Shown here piece after piece: positions 23,471 to 31,596 of a DNA stretch of 64,000 nucleotides. The number at the start of each line of letters is the position of its first letter. Positions within the stretch are counted from its first letter, which is position 1. The translations under genes were made by a program, and so were the position numbers. The stretch comes from Ensifer aridi (GTDB lineage Bacteria > Pseudomonadota > Alphaproteobacteria > Rhizobiales > Rhizobiaceae), in assembly GCF_002078505.1 (NCBI RefSeq), contig NZ_LUAV01000033.1, forward strand, positions 67,489-131,488, written 5' to 3'. Under the pieces are notes generated by a model. It was given only the letters and a program-made list of their open reading frames with translations. It did no database searches and was not told the DNA's origin.

Positions 23471-24259
23471 TTGTCCCATGCGGAGGGATCACGGTTGATC
23501 GGCTGCTTTGCCCTCGGCCTGGCAATTGGCGGCTTTTTCGACGGGATTTTCCTGCACCAGATCTTGCAATGGCATCACCTGCTCTCCGGCATAGAGAATC
23601 GTGCGGATGACCTTCGGTTCCAGGTCATGGCTGATGGATTATTTCACCTCGCCATGTATGTCCTGCTGCTCTGCGGTCTGGGGCTCCTGTGGAGGCCGCG
23701 CCGCAATTCGGATATTTCTCCACTCCCCACCGCAAACGCCATAGCCTCGACTTTCATGGGCTTCGGCGCTTGGCACCTGGTCGATGCCCTCCTTTCGCAT
23801 TGGCTCCTTGACCTTCACCGCATCAAGATGGACAGCCCAAATCCGCTCTTCTGGGACCTGCTTTGGCTGGCCGTGTTCGGCATTGGGCCGCTGTTACTTG
23901 GCTGGCAACTCCTCAAAAGACCGCCACCAGGAGCAGGGTCGCGTCCAGCCGTTCTGTTATTCGGCCTGCCGGCAGTCGCCATCGGCGGGGCCGCGGCGAG
24001 CTTGCTTCCGGCAGCGCGAGGGGCGCCCCAAGCGGTTCTGTTCGGCGGAGACACCTCGGCGAGCGAAATCATGCAAGCGATCGCCGTTGCCAACGGCTCT
24101 GTCGTCTCGACAGATGCCAGCGGAACCTTGTGGGTCGTCAGATTTGAGTCTCCTCTGTTGGCTTACCAGCTCTATCGAAGCGGCGCGATCATGGTCGGAG
24201 GCGTTCCTGCAGCCGGTTGCCTGACCTACAGTGTGCCGGCCTCGGCACGGCGGGTTTGA
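23471..24259 (+). CDS. DUF2243 membrane protein with C-terminal extension
   Basis: 262 residues; TTG start at 23471 behind GGAGGGATGAATT. The DUF2243 signature is clear: GGFFDGIFLHQILQWHHLLS near residues 17-36 with conserved D and H, then FHLAMYVLLLCGLGLLW, MGFGAWHLVDALLSHWLLDL with H near 100, and a DLLWLAVFGIGPLLLGWQL helix. The last 100 residues (GGDTSASEIMQAIAVANGSV ... LLAYQLYRSGAIMVGG) are an added soluble domain that looks like a small sensor or ligand fold. His-rich helices suggest metal or heme binding, which is inference. Confidence 0.82.
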   Translation: MSHAEGSRLIGCFALGLAIGGFFDGIFLHQILQWHHLLSGIENRADDLRFQVMADGLFHLAMYVLLLCGLGLLWRPRRNSDISPLPTANAIASTFMGFGAWHLVDALLSHWLLDLHRIKMDSPNPLFWDLLWLAVFGIGPLLLGWQLLKRPPPGAGSRPAVLLFGLPAVAIGGAAASLLPAARGAPQAVLFGGDTSASEIMQAIAVANGSVVSTDASGTLWVVRFESPLLAYQLYRSGAIMVGGVPAAGCLTYSVPASARRV

Positions 24260-24812
24260 CGGGACGCCGGAACAGTTGGGGCGGCTGCCATGGGCAGCGA
24301 CTGCAGGCGAGAGATCGAAAGCCTGCTAACCGAACGGCATGACGACCTGTCAAGTAGGAGGATCGTGCCCGCTCCTCGGGTCATTCGGTCCCCGCCATAT
24401 CTGTTCAGCTTTCGACCGTGGCCGGTATTGTTCGGCCCGCAGAACCGGGAACTCTGCAAAAGGTTCGGTGTGTTTCCGAGAGCGTGCTGGGAGGAACAGA
24501 GCTTGAGCTTTTACCAGCCTTGTCTTCGGCCGCCGTCTCGCCAACCGCGAGCACGAGACAAGAAGATTGGTTGGATCGAAGCGGTACCGGCAATGGGATT
24601 GGACGGCCTGGGATCGTCCTCTTACGGACCCGAGGCCGCGCGGTTGGGTGCAGAAGCTCCTGCACATGAACAAAGCGGGCCCTCTCGCATGGGGTCTTGA
24701 CATGAGAAGCGGAGAGAAAAGGAGACTATCTCCACGTAGGGCCCTGCACATCGTACTTGCACTCGATCTCCTGATCGTGGCTCTACATGTCTGGCGCGCT
24801 CTAGGAGCCCAC
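24260..24812. other. Intergenic gap without supported gene
   Basis: Open frames on both strands show no conserved pattern. A frame starting near 24702 has one hydrophobic stretch but then runs antisense through the transporter gene. No promoter-type motif with correct spacing was found. Confidence 0.35.
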
Positions 24813-26123
24813 TTATCCGAACGAGGCGACGATCATGCCAAGGACGGACGCCGCCATTGCTGCCGTGGCCGCCCATCCGAGCCAGCGCAGCCAGCCGACG
24901 ATTGGGAACTTTCCCATGACGCTCTCTTTTGCGGTCATCAACATCATCACAGTCATTACCGGCACGGCCACGACGCCGTTTATCACGGCGCTCCAATAGA
25001 GCGCTTGGATTGGGTTGACGGGCGTGAAGAGAATGCCCATGCCTAGGATGCACGCCAGGCCCAATGTCGAATAGAATGCCTTGGCGTGTTTCGGCTTTCT
25101 GGATAGCCCGACGGGCCATTTGCGGGCCTCGCCGATCCCGTAGGCCGCGGCGCCTGCGAGCACCGGAACGGCCAGGAGACCGGTGCCAATAATCCCCATA
25201 GCAAAGAGGAAAAATGCGAAATCGCCAGCGATCGGCCGCAAGGCTTCCGCTGCCTGCGCCGAGGATCCGATATCGGTGATGCCTGATTTGTTGAGCGTTG
25301 CCGCCGTGGTCGCGATGATTGCCAGCGCGATGACGTTCGAGAAGGCCATTCCGATCAGAGTGTCGGCGCGGATGCGCCGGAGCGCTGCAGGAGCCTGCTT
25401 GGGGGCTTCAACCAGCGGCTGCCTGTCGTCATCGACTCGGTCGTCTTCGACTTCCTGCGAAGCTTGCCAGAAGAACAAGTAGGGTGAAATCGTCGTGCCC
25501 AAGATCGCAACGACGGTCGTGAAAAACTCCGCGTTCCAATGAACGGTTGGTATGAACACGCCGGCCGCAGCCTCGGCCCAGGGCATTTCGATCGCAAACA
25601 CGGCCGCGACATAGGCAAAGAGGCTCAACGTCATCCACTTCAGGACCGAGACGTAACGGTCGTACTCGATGAATATGCTGGCGATCGCGCATATACTTCC
25701 GAACGCAATCACGTAGAATGTGATCGGCCCGCCGACCAACAGCTTCAAGGCGTCGGCCATCGCGCTGAGATTAGCCCCGATGTTGATCGTGTTGGCCGTG
25801 AACAGCAGCGTCACGACCGAGTAGAGCAGCCAAGCGGGGTAGTGCCGGCGCAGATTGCCGGCGATACCGTGACCGGTGGTGCGCCCGATCCTTGCGCAGA
25901 TCTCCTGTATTGCCGACATCAGCGGATAGGTGAGCAGCATTGTCCAGCCAATGCCGAACCCGAGTTGAGCCCCGGCCTGGCTGTATGTCCCTATTCCCGA
26001 TGGATCGTCGTCTGATGCCCCCGTGATGAAGCCGGGGCCGAGCGTGCGCAGGAACCGCTGGACTGCGCCGCGGGCTGGGCCTTGCCTTTGTTGCTCGTGG
26101 GACTCGGTTTCAGGTTCAGACAC
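24813..26123 (-). CDS. NRAMP-like divalent metal transporter with atypical metal site
   Basis: 436 residues, about eleven membrane helices, GTG start at 26121-26123 overlapping the upstream small gene. TM1 reads GPGFITGASDDDPSGIGTYS: the metal-binding Asp-Pro is kept but the usual DPGN Asn is replaced (DPSG). TM6 reads ILGTTISPYLFFWQASQEVE, lacking the usual MPH methionine and histidine. An acidic cytoplasmic loop (EVEDDRVDDDRQPLVE) follows. Loss of the thioether ligand suggests selectivity different from Mn/Fe, possibly a hard ion, as in NRAMP-related groups; the substrate cannot be read from sequence. Confidence 0.85.
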   Translation of the reverse strand: MSEPETESHEQQRQGPARGAVQRFLRTLGPGFITGASDDDPSGIGTYSQAGAQLGFGIGWTMLLTYPLMSAIQEICARIGRTTGHGIAGNLRRHYPAWLLYSVVTLLFTANTINIGANLSAMADALKLLVGGPITFYVIAFGSICAIASIFIEYDRYVSVLKWMTLSLFAYVAAVFAIEMPWAEAAAGVFIPTVHWNAEFFTTVVAILGTTISPYLFFWQASQEVEDDRVDDDRQPLVEAPKQAPAALRRIRADTLIGMAFSNVIALAIIATTAATLNKSGITDIGSSAQAAEALRPIAGDFAFFLFAMGIIGTGLLAVPVLAGAAAYGIGEARKWPVGLSRKPKHAKAFYSTLGLACILGMGILFTPVNPIQALYWSAVINGVVAVPVMTVMMLMTAKESVMGKFPIVGWLRWLGWAATAAMAASVLGMIVASFG

Positions 26124-26298
26124 GATTGCTCAACCAGACCGTATAAACTGTAGCCCCGGTGGCCGCGGCAAGCGGCCCCAGGAGCACCAGCGCCGGCCGA
26201 TATCCAAAATATGCTTGCAGGATTAGAACGAGATCAGTGGAAGCGAGGGAAATCGCGGCGAGTACGCCAACAACTGACCACTTCGACCGGATTGTCAC
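26116..26298 (-). CDS. Small two-helix membrane protein coupled to NRAMP-like gene
   Basis: 60 residues from a GTG at 26296-26298 with GAGG upstream. Two hydrophobic helices: VVGVLAAISLASTDLVLILQ and ALVLLGPLAAATGATVYTVW. Its stop overlaps the GTG of the transporter by 8 bases, indicating translational coupling and perhaps a transporter subunit or regulator. The stress-type promoter at 26374-26399 would serve both genes. Confidence 0.5.
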   Translation of the reverse strand: MTIRSKWSVVGVLAAISLASTDLVLILQAYFGYRPALVLLGPLAAATGATVYTVWLSNRV

Positions 26299-26373
26299 AA
26301 CAACTTCCACCTCGCGTATTCGAACATCTCTCCCGGCCGAGCGGCTACGCTCGTCGACCAAGGGTGCCGCGAC

Positions 26374-26399
26374 AACGTGGTAAATCCGCAAAAGGTTCC
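26374..26399 (-). promoter_or_regulatory. RpoE2-type promoter before NRAMP-like operon
   Basis: Minus strand GGAAC (26399-26395), 19 bases, TT (26375-26374), about 76 bases before the GTG at 26298. Confidence 0.5.
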
Positions 26400-26987
26400 G
26401 CCCATCCGCCGGATGGGGCCAACTGGCGCGGCAAGCGGCCGAGTCTGCCGATTGGTTCGAGAAAGTCGCGACGAAGACAACACTGACACCGCGCCCTAGG
26501 GTGCGGGGCATTCACCACGGGCGCAGATATACGCATTAAAAGGTGTTGCCCTGCATGGCGCAAGGCTCGATGCGGAAGCGTTGACGACGGTTTCTCTCCC
26601 TCTGCATTGCCGGGGCACGTCGCCCCTGCGCAGCAAGGGTTACACGACGTCCGTCGGGTGCCGGTCATGTTGGCGGGGTTCAGATCAATCCAGGGGATTT
26701 GGTTGCAGTCAGTATCCGTGGCTTGGCTTGCCTTCCGGGGGAACTGGGTGAGGGAGGTACTCTCAAGGGCAGGTTTAATCCAGGCGGAGGAGCAAAAAAA
26801 GGGACGCCGCGCTTCATCAAGGCTTGACGCACTGCATTGAAGGTGGGCTTTGCGAAAAGCGCATCGCACCCGATAATTCGCGCGAGCCGCGCCCTCAACG
26901 ATTTCCTGCCTCAAGTTGGTGGATCGGCGTGGCTTCATTGCCGTGAGTATCAATGCGGCGCTTTTGGTCCCTGTGCGTTATAAGCGC
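26400..26987. other. Intergenic gap upstream of second ligase
   Basis: No supported gene. A GGAAC at 26745 is not followed by TT at 18 or 19 bases, so the ligase gene seems to lack the stress promoter used by ligD. Confidence 0.35.
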
Positions 26988-27966
26988 ATGGTCAAAGCAC
27001 CCTCAAATAAACCTCCGAGCGCCGCGTCTCCTGATCCGATGCCGGCGCGCATTGAGCCGTGCCTTGCGCTGCTCGTCGACGAGCCGCCAAAGGGATCGGA
27101 TTGGGTCTTCGAGGTGAAGCTGGACGGCTATCGGCTTGCGGTCCATGTCGAGCCGGGACGGGTGCGGGTTATTACGCGCGGCGGCTACGACTGGACCGAA
27201 CGCTTTCCCACGATAGCAGACGGCGCCCGGCTGCTCGCCGTGGAGACGGCCATCCTCGACGGCGAGGCCGTCGTGCTCGACGAGAAGGGCAGATCCGATT
27301 TCGGCATGCTGCAGCGCGCCCTGGGGCGGCTGCCCTCACCGTATGAAGCGAGCGCCGTCATCTTCTACGTCTTCGATCTCCTTTATCTCGACGGCCGAGA
27401 CTTGCGTGGGCTGCCGCTGCGCCATCGCCGTCGCTTGCTGAAGCCGCTCGTCGCCGGCTGCGAAGGCGCAATCCGCCTATCGGAGGAAGTTGAGGCGAAC
27501 GGGGAGGAGTTCCTCCGCATAGCTTGCGCGCATGGCCTCGAAGGCATCATCGCCAAGCATCGTGAGAAGCCCTACCGCAGCGGCAGGGGCGATTCGTGGC
27601 AAAAGATAACGTGCACCCGCCGCGACAGCTTTTTGATCGTCGGCTACGAGCCTTCAGTCGTGCCTGGCGCGATCGGCTCGGCGCTGCTGGCGGCAAGGAA
27701 GGGTAACGAACTGGTCTACGTCGGCGACTGCGGGACGGGCTGGAGTCGTCAGGAGGCGGTCAAACGGCGAGCTGCTCGAAGGGATCGTGACAAAGTCGCC
27801 GGGGGTGAGCGTCAGGCGGAAAAACGCGATCTTCACCGAGCCGGTTCTGGTCGCGGACGTCGAGTATCGCACCTGGACCGACGGCGGGAAGCTGCGGCGT
27901 CCGTCGCTCAAGGGCATCAGGGAGCGGGCAGACGGGGTGCAGATATTCGACCTCTCAGCAGGGTGA
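26988..27966 (+). pseudogene. Stand-alone ATP-dependent DNA ligase (LigD ligase domain type), one frameshift
   Basis: ATG at 26988. Ligase motifs are intact: FEVKLDGYRLAVHV with the adenylated Lys near residue 43, ILDGEAVVLDEKG, VFDLLYLDGRDLRG, GLEGIIAKHREKPYRSGRGD and WQKITC. Near 27767 the frame slips; restoring one G (AAACGGGGC) continues into GELLEGIVTKSPGVSVRRKN ... TDGGKLRRPSLKGIRE and ends at 27964-27966, the normal OB-fold end. Without it the OB domain is scrambled, although nucleotidyltransfer might survive. No polymerase domain. A backup ligase for Ku-dependent joining in rhizobia. Confidence 0.8.
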
Positions 27967-27969
27967 ACC

Positions 27970-28221
27970 TCACTTTTCCTGGTGAGCCGCAGTGCTGTTA
28001 GAGATGCCGGTAGTCTTAGCATCTGCCACTGAGGCCATGAGCTCATGAGCGTCCCGCAGTCCTGCCTGATAGAGACTGATCAGCCTCGCAGCGAGCCGTT
28101 CTGCTTCTTCGCTGCAGCGGGAGAGCTTTCGTTTGCGTAACTCAGCCTGAAAGACCGAATCGATCACGTCGAGATCGTAAGGACTGATTGGATTGGCGCG
28201 GAAGTTTATGTCGGAGTGCAT
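27970..28221 (-). CDS. Small hypothetical protein (paralog of left-edge gene)
   Basis: 83 residues from ATG at 28219-28221. Helical core YDLDVIDSVFQAELRKRKLS then EAERLAARLISLYQAGLRDA aligns with the partial protein at 1-171. Such short charged helical proteins are common and unstudied in Rhizobiales. It is convergent with the ligase gene, ends only 3 bases from it, and has the conserved leader described at 28234-28292. Function unknown. Confidence 0.6.
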   Translation of the reverse strand: MHSDINFRANPISPYDLDVIDSVFQAELRKRKLSRCSEEAERLAARLISLYQAGLRDAHELMASVADAKTTGISNSTAAHQEK

Positions 28222-28233
28222 GGCGCAGTCTCC

Positions 28234-28292
28234 ACCATTTGGGGCGAAAGCGCGATGATCTTCCAGCCATCGGTGCCCGTGAAATGAGCCGA
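28234..28292 (-). promoter_or_regulatory. Conserved leader, second copy
   Basis: Minus strand: ATCATCGGCTCAT..CACGGGCACCGATGGCTGGAAGATCAT..GCGCTTTCGCCC, closely matching 187-243. It ends 12 bases before the ATG at 28221. Conservation of a non-coding block in front of two diverged paralogs suggests a shared regulator site or structured leader. Confidence 0.5.
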
Positions 28293-28508
28293 TGATGAAG
28301 CATCATACGCCCGATCCAGGAGGAGCGCGAGCCCGTGTACGCTATCGGACGGAGACGCTGCGGCATGCGCCGTCTAAAGGGAACAGCGAGCAGGAGGATG
28401 ACGCGATGTTGTTTGAGATCGCCATTGCGTCCTCGCAGGCGATGAGACTTATACCCGGCATTCGCTGGACCAGCCTTTGAGGGCTTCCACGCTATGGTGG
28501 GTTGTCCT

Positions 28509-28533
28509 GGAACAGTTTCGCCGGCCCTTGGTT
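28509..28533 (+). promoter_or_regulatory. RpoE2-type promoter before membrane protein gene
   Basis: GGAAC (28509-28513), 18 bases, TT (28532-28533), 38 bases before the ATG at 28572. Confidence 0.65.
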
Positions 28534-28571
28534 GGGATGCAGCCGTGTGAGCATACGGGAGGAATAAAACG

Positions 28572-29468
28572 ATGAGCGAACCTGTTGGCGTTCATCCCGA
28601 CATCTCCGATCTTGCGGCGAACGCCGCCGTCAACAAGATCTCTTGGGGAGCGGTGTTTGCCGGCGTGGCACTTGCGCTTGCGGTACAGTTCTTGCTGAAC
28701 CTTTTGGGAGTCGGCATAGGAGCCGCAGTGGTTGATCCGGCAGCGACCGACAACCCAGACCCGAGTACGTTCTCGATCGCCGGAGGTATCTGGTTCGTTG
28801 TCTCGGGAATAATCGCGGCCTTCGTCGGCGGATATGTTGCGAGCAGAGTTTCCGGCCGCCCAAGCAGAACGACTGGAAGCTACCACGGGCTGACCAGTTG
28901 GGCCGTGACGACGTTGGTCGTTCTTTACCTGCTAACGACCTCGGTGGGCGCGCTGGTCGGTGGCGCCTTCAGTGGCCTGAGTAGCATCCTCGGGGGCGTC
29001 GGCAGGACTGCCGCTACAGTAACTACTGCCGCGGCACCCGCAGTCGCCTCGGCCGTCGATCCGATAGCCGATATCGAACGGCAGGTCAGAAGCGCGACCG
29101 GCGGCAACGATCCGGCCGCTCTTCGCGATGCTGCTGTCGCTGCCGTACGTGCACTGGTGACCGCCGACGAAGCCAGCGCAGAGGAAGCCAGAAATCGCGC
29201 TGCTGACGCCCTCGCGAGGGCGCAAAATATTCCAGTGGACCAAGCACGCACACAGGTTCAGCAGTATGAAGAAACGTACAGAGCCACGGTGGACCGCGCC
29301 AAGCAGCAGGCGACCGAAGCCGCAGACGCGGCCGCTACTGCAGTTTCCAGCGGAGCACTTTTGGGATTCCTCTCACTCGTGATAGGCGCTGTCGCTGCCT
29401 GGTTCGGTGGTGCATCCGGAACGACACGCACCATAGCAACGACTGACCCAACTCGCCGGGTCGGCTAG
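28572..29468 (+). CDS. Conserved rhizobial membrane protein with coiled-coil domain
   Basis: 298 residues, start ATG after GAGGAATAAAACG. Four membrane helices: ISWGAVFAGVALALAVQFLL, GGIWFVVSGIIAAFVGGYVA, WAVTTLVVLYLLTTSVGALV and GALLGFLSLVIGAVAAWFGG near the end. Between helices 3 and 4 is an Ala-rich helical stretch (DPIADIERQVRSATGGNDPA ... ARNRAADALARAQNIPVDQA ... QQATEAADAAATAV) likely to form an amphipathic coil. Function unknown; often seen in stress islands. The stress promoter lies just upstream. Confidence 0.7.
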   Translation: MSEPVGVHPDISDLAANAAVNKISWGAVFAGVALALAVQFLLNLLGVGIGAAVVDPAATDNPDPSTFSIAGGIWFVVSGIIAAFVGGYVASRVSGRPSRTTGSYHGLTSWAVTTLVVLYLLTTSVGALVGGAFSGLSSILGGVGRTAATVTTAAAPAVASAVDPIADIERQVRSATGGNDPAALRDAAVAAVRALVTADEASAEEARNRAADALARAQNIPVDQARTQVQQYEETYRATVDRAKQQATEAADAAATAVSSGALLGFLSLVIGAVAAWFGGASGTTRTIATTDPTRRVG

Positions 29469-29513
29469 GCAGTGCGGACGAGTGGCCATGTGCGTGAGCT
29501 CGCGAAGCGGACA

Positions 29514-29538
29514 GAAAAAAACCCCGCACGGGCGGGGC
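29514..29538 (-). terminator. Rho-independent terminator (minus strand)
   Basis: CCCCGC (29522-29527), four-base loop, GCGGGG (29532-29537), flanked by seven A at 29515-29521, which become a T run after the stem on the minus strand. It would stop minus-strand transcripts from the ABC-ATPase remnant; for the plus-strand gene ending at 29468 it lacks a T run. Confidence 0.75.
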
Positions 29539-29800
29539 AAGTTGCGCATCCAGTTGCCTTCGTCGGATGCGGGGGAAAATGTAGATCCGAAGGAAACTAC
29601 AGTATGAACCTACTGGTCTAAGGCAGCCAAAGGGAAGGTCTGATTCCGCGATTCCGGTACGCGGGCGCGAAAAATCACAGCCGAGCAGAAGGCGGGAAAG
29701 CGCGTGCCACGCTCCAGGCACAATATTCGTCGGTCATCCGCGCGTCTCGATGCCGTTGGCGCATCTCTGCTCTCGTCAACCGGCCGAGCCTTCGCGTCGG
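29539..29800. other. Gene-free stretch left of the ABC-ATPase remnant
   Basis: No supported gene between the terminator and the ABC-ATPase remnant. The stretch presumably once held the rest of that gene. Confidence 0.3.
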
Positions 29801-29985
29801 GACGAAGCCGAGCCTCGAACGACGGGTGGCGGCGCGCTCTTGTTCGTTCATGCGCTTTGCATCGCGGCCGGCAATCCTGAGCGTGCCGCTGGTCGGCCGG
29901 TTAAGCAGTCCGAGCAGGTAAAGGAGGGAGGGCTTGTGGAGCCCCGAGGCCCGGTGATGGAGACGAACTCGCCGGGAAACGCCCC
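29801..29985 (-). pseudogene. ABC transporter ATP-binding protein (LolD/MacB type) remnant
   Basis: One frame gives FPGEFVSITGPRGST, the start of the Walker A region; a shifted frame gives LLYLLGLLNRPTSGTLRIAG then MNEQERAATRRSRLGFV, typical of LolD/MacB ATPases between Walker A and the Q-loop. Homology stops after LGFV. About 60 of some 230 residues remain and Walker A is split by the shift, so the piece is non-functional. Confidence 0.6.
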
Positions 29986-30133
29986 GGATCGGCACCTCGA
30001 TTTTGCGATCGAGTACATGTTTTCAGGCCGAGGCAGCCGCGGCGGAACTTTCCAGAATATTCAAGCGGGAGAGAACTGCGAAGGCTTTCCGCCTCCCGCT
30101 CCTGGCTCGCTCGGCGACTTCTTCGAAGTCGCT

Positions 30134-30748
30134 TTAATGCTTTCCGTCTCGCGTCAGAACGTCCCAGGCCGCCATGGCGCCGTCGGCGACGTGTTTCAGC
30201 GATTCATAGCTGCCGTCATCCCGCGCGAGGATCGACATTCCATGTTGGACAGTCGCATAAAAGGTCGCGACAGCCTCGGTATTGACATTGGCCGGCAACT
30301 CGCCTGCCGCAATCGCAGCCTCCAAGCGGTCGCGCAGTTTTGCGATATTTTCCCCACGGTGACGGGACACTGCGTCGCAAACCGCTTGGGGAACCGCTGC
30401 CTGATGAAGTCCTCCGAGCGCGATGAGGCAGCCATGCGGGGTATCCGCCTGAGAGTAGGCCCGGGCTGTCGCGTCGAGAAAGCGGCTGATCGCCTCCCGC
30501 GCCTTCGGGGCTGTCTCCAGCGCTGCCCAAATCTCCGTGCCGACCGTTTGGGAGTAGAGCTCCATCGCCTCCAGGTAGAGGGATTCCTTGCAACCGAAAG
30601 CGGCATAAAGGCTCGGCGCGTTAATCCCCATGGCGGCAGTCAGAGCGGCCAGCGAGGCACCCTCATATCCCTTTTCCCAGAATACCTGCATGGCGCGCAT
30701 GAGCGCATCGGCACGATCGAAACTTCGGGGACGGCCTTTCTCGGGCAT
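30134..30748 (-). CDS. TetR/AcrR family repressor
   Basis: 204 residues. The N-terminal helix-turn-helix is standard: RPRSFDRADALMRAMQVFWE then KGYEGASLAALTAAMGINAP and SLYAAFGCKESLY (residues 6-52). The C-terminal domain (ISRFLDATARAYSQADTPHG ... ATVQHGMSILARDDG) is of the TetR_C_33/YcdC-like kind. It is divergent from an SDR oxidoreductase gene with a palindrome in the 100-base gap, the usual arrangement for control of that gene and itself. Ligand unknown. Confidence 0.92.
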   Translation of the reverse strand: MPEKGRPRSFDRADALMRAMQVFWEKGYEGASLAALTAAMGINAPSLYAAFGCKESLYLEAMELYSQTVGTEIWAALETAPKAREAISRFLDATARAYSQADTPHGCLIALGGLHQAAVPQAVCDAVSRHRGENIAKLRDRLEAAIAAGELPANVNTEAVATFYATVQHGMSILARDDGSYESLKHVADGAMAAWDVLTRDGKH

Positions 30749-30785
30749 CGGACTGCCTTTCTGTAATGATCAATAAATATATCTC

Positions 30786-30834
30786 TTGACAAGGGCTGGC
30801 AAGCGCGGGCAGAAAATATGTAGCATTCACTACA
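30786..30834 (+). promoter_or_regulatory. Promoter and palindromic operator between TetR and SDR genes
   Basis: TTGACA (30786-30791) is a strong -35. TGTAGCATTCACTACA (30819-30834) is a near-perfect palindrome (TGTAG..CTACA) just upstream of the SDR start, fitting a TetR-family operator. Confidence 0.6.
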
Positions 30835-30849
30835 AAAATGGAGTTTCGT

Positions 30850-31596
30850 ATGACACCAGGCACACTGACCGGAAAAGCCGCCTTCATCACTGGCGGCAGC
30901 AGGGGCATTGGCGCGGCGATCGCCAAGAAGCTTGCCCTCGAGGGGGCGGCGGTGGCGCTTACTTACGTGAAAAATGCCGATCAGGCGAAGGCGGTTGTTG
31001 AGGAGATCGAGCAGGCGGGCGGACGCGCGCTCGCCATCCATGCAGACAATCGCGATGCCGAAGCCATCAACGAGGCCGTTGGCAAGACAGTCGAAAGCCT
31101 CGGCAGGCTGGACATAGTGGTCAACAGCGCGGGTGTCTGGCACTCGGCTCCGCTGGAAGAGACGACGGTCGCAGATTTCGACGAGGTCATGGCAGTCAAT
31201 TTCCGTGCGCCTTTCGTGGCCGTTCGTTCGGCGGCCAGGCACCTCAGCGATGGCGGCAGCATAATCACGATCGGCAGCAATCTGGCCGAAGTGGTTCCGT
31301 GGCCGGGGATCAGCCTCTATGCCGCCAGCAAGGCAGCGTTAATAGGTCTGACAAAGGGCCTCGCTCGTGACCTTGGGCCGCGGGGGATCACCGTCAACGT
31401 CGTTCATCCGGGCTCGACCAACACCGATATGAACCCGGCCGATGGCGACCATGCAGAAGCTCAACGCGAGCGTATCGCCACCGGCAGTTTCGGTGAGCCC
31501 GAAGACATTGCCGGTTTCGTCGCGTGGCTTGCCGGGCCGCAGGGGAGGTTCATCACGGGGGCATCGCTGACGATCGACGGCGGAGCCAATGCTTAA
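30850..31596 (+). CDS. Short-chain dehydrogenase/reductase (FabG-like)
   Basis: 248 residues from the ATG at 30850, chosen because GGAG precedes it at 6 bases and the operator ends at 30834; an ATG at 30838 is also in frame. Classical SDR motifs: ITGGSRGIGAAIAKKLA near residue 13-25, VNSAGVW near 86, catalytic Ser in IITIGSNLAEV, YAASK (Tyr-x3-Lys) near 157, and a C-terminal GASLTIDGGANA. NAD(P)-dependent oxidoreductase; substrate unknown. Single gene, probably repressed by the divergent TetR protein. Confidence 0.92.
   Translation: MTPGTLTGKAAFITGGSRGIGAAIAKKLALEGAAVALTYVKNADQAKAVVEEIEQAGGRALAIHADNRDAEAINEAVGKTVESLGRLDIVVNSAGVWHSAPLEETTVADFDEVMAVNFRAPFVAVRSAARHLSDGGSIITIGSNLAEVVPWPGISLYAASKAALIGLTKGLARDLGPRGITVNVVHPGSTNTDMNPADGDHAEAQRERIATGSFGEPEDIAGFVAWLAGPQGRFITGASLTIDGGANA

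Noticed and set aside
24904..24930. GGAAC-N18-TT inside the NRAMP-like gene (plus strand)
   Set aside because: It is within coding sequence and faces no gene; taken as a chance match.
24702..25046. Plus-strand frame with one hydrophobic helix near 24,750
   Set aside because: Most of it is antisense to the NRAMP-like gene; only about 35 codons are free of overlap.
26745..26770. GGAAC before the second ligase as a stress promoter
   Set aside because: No TT at 18 or 19 bases downstream.
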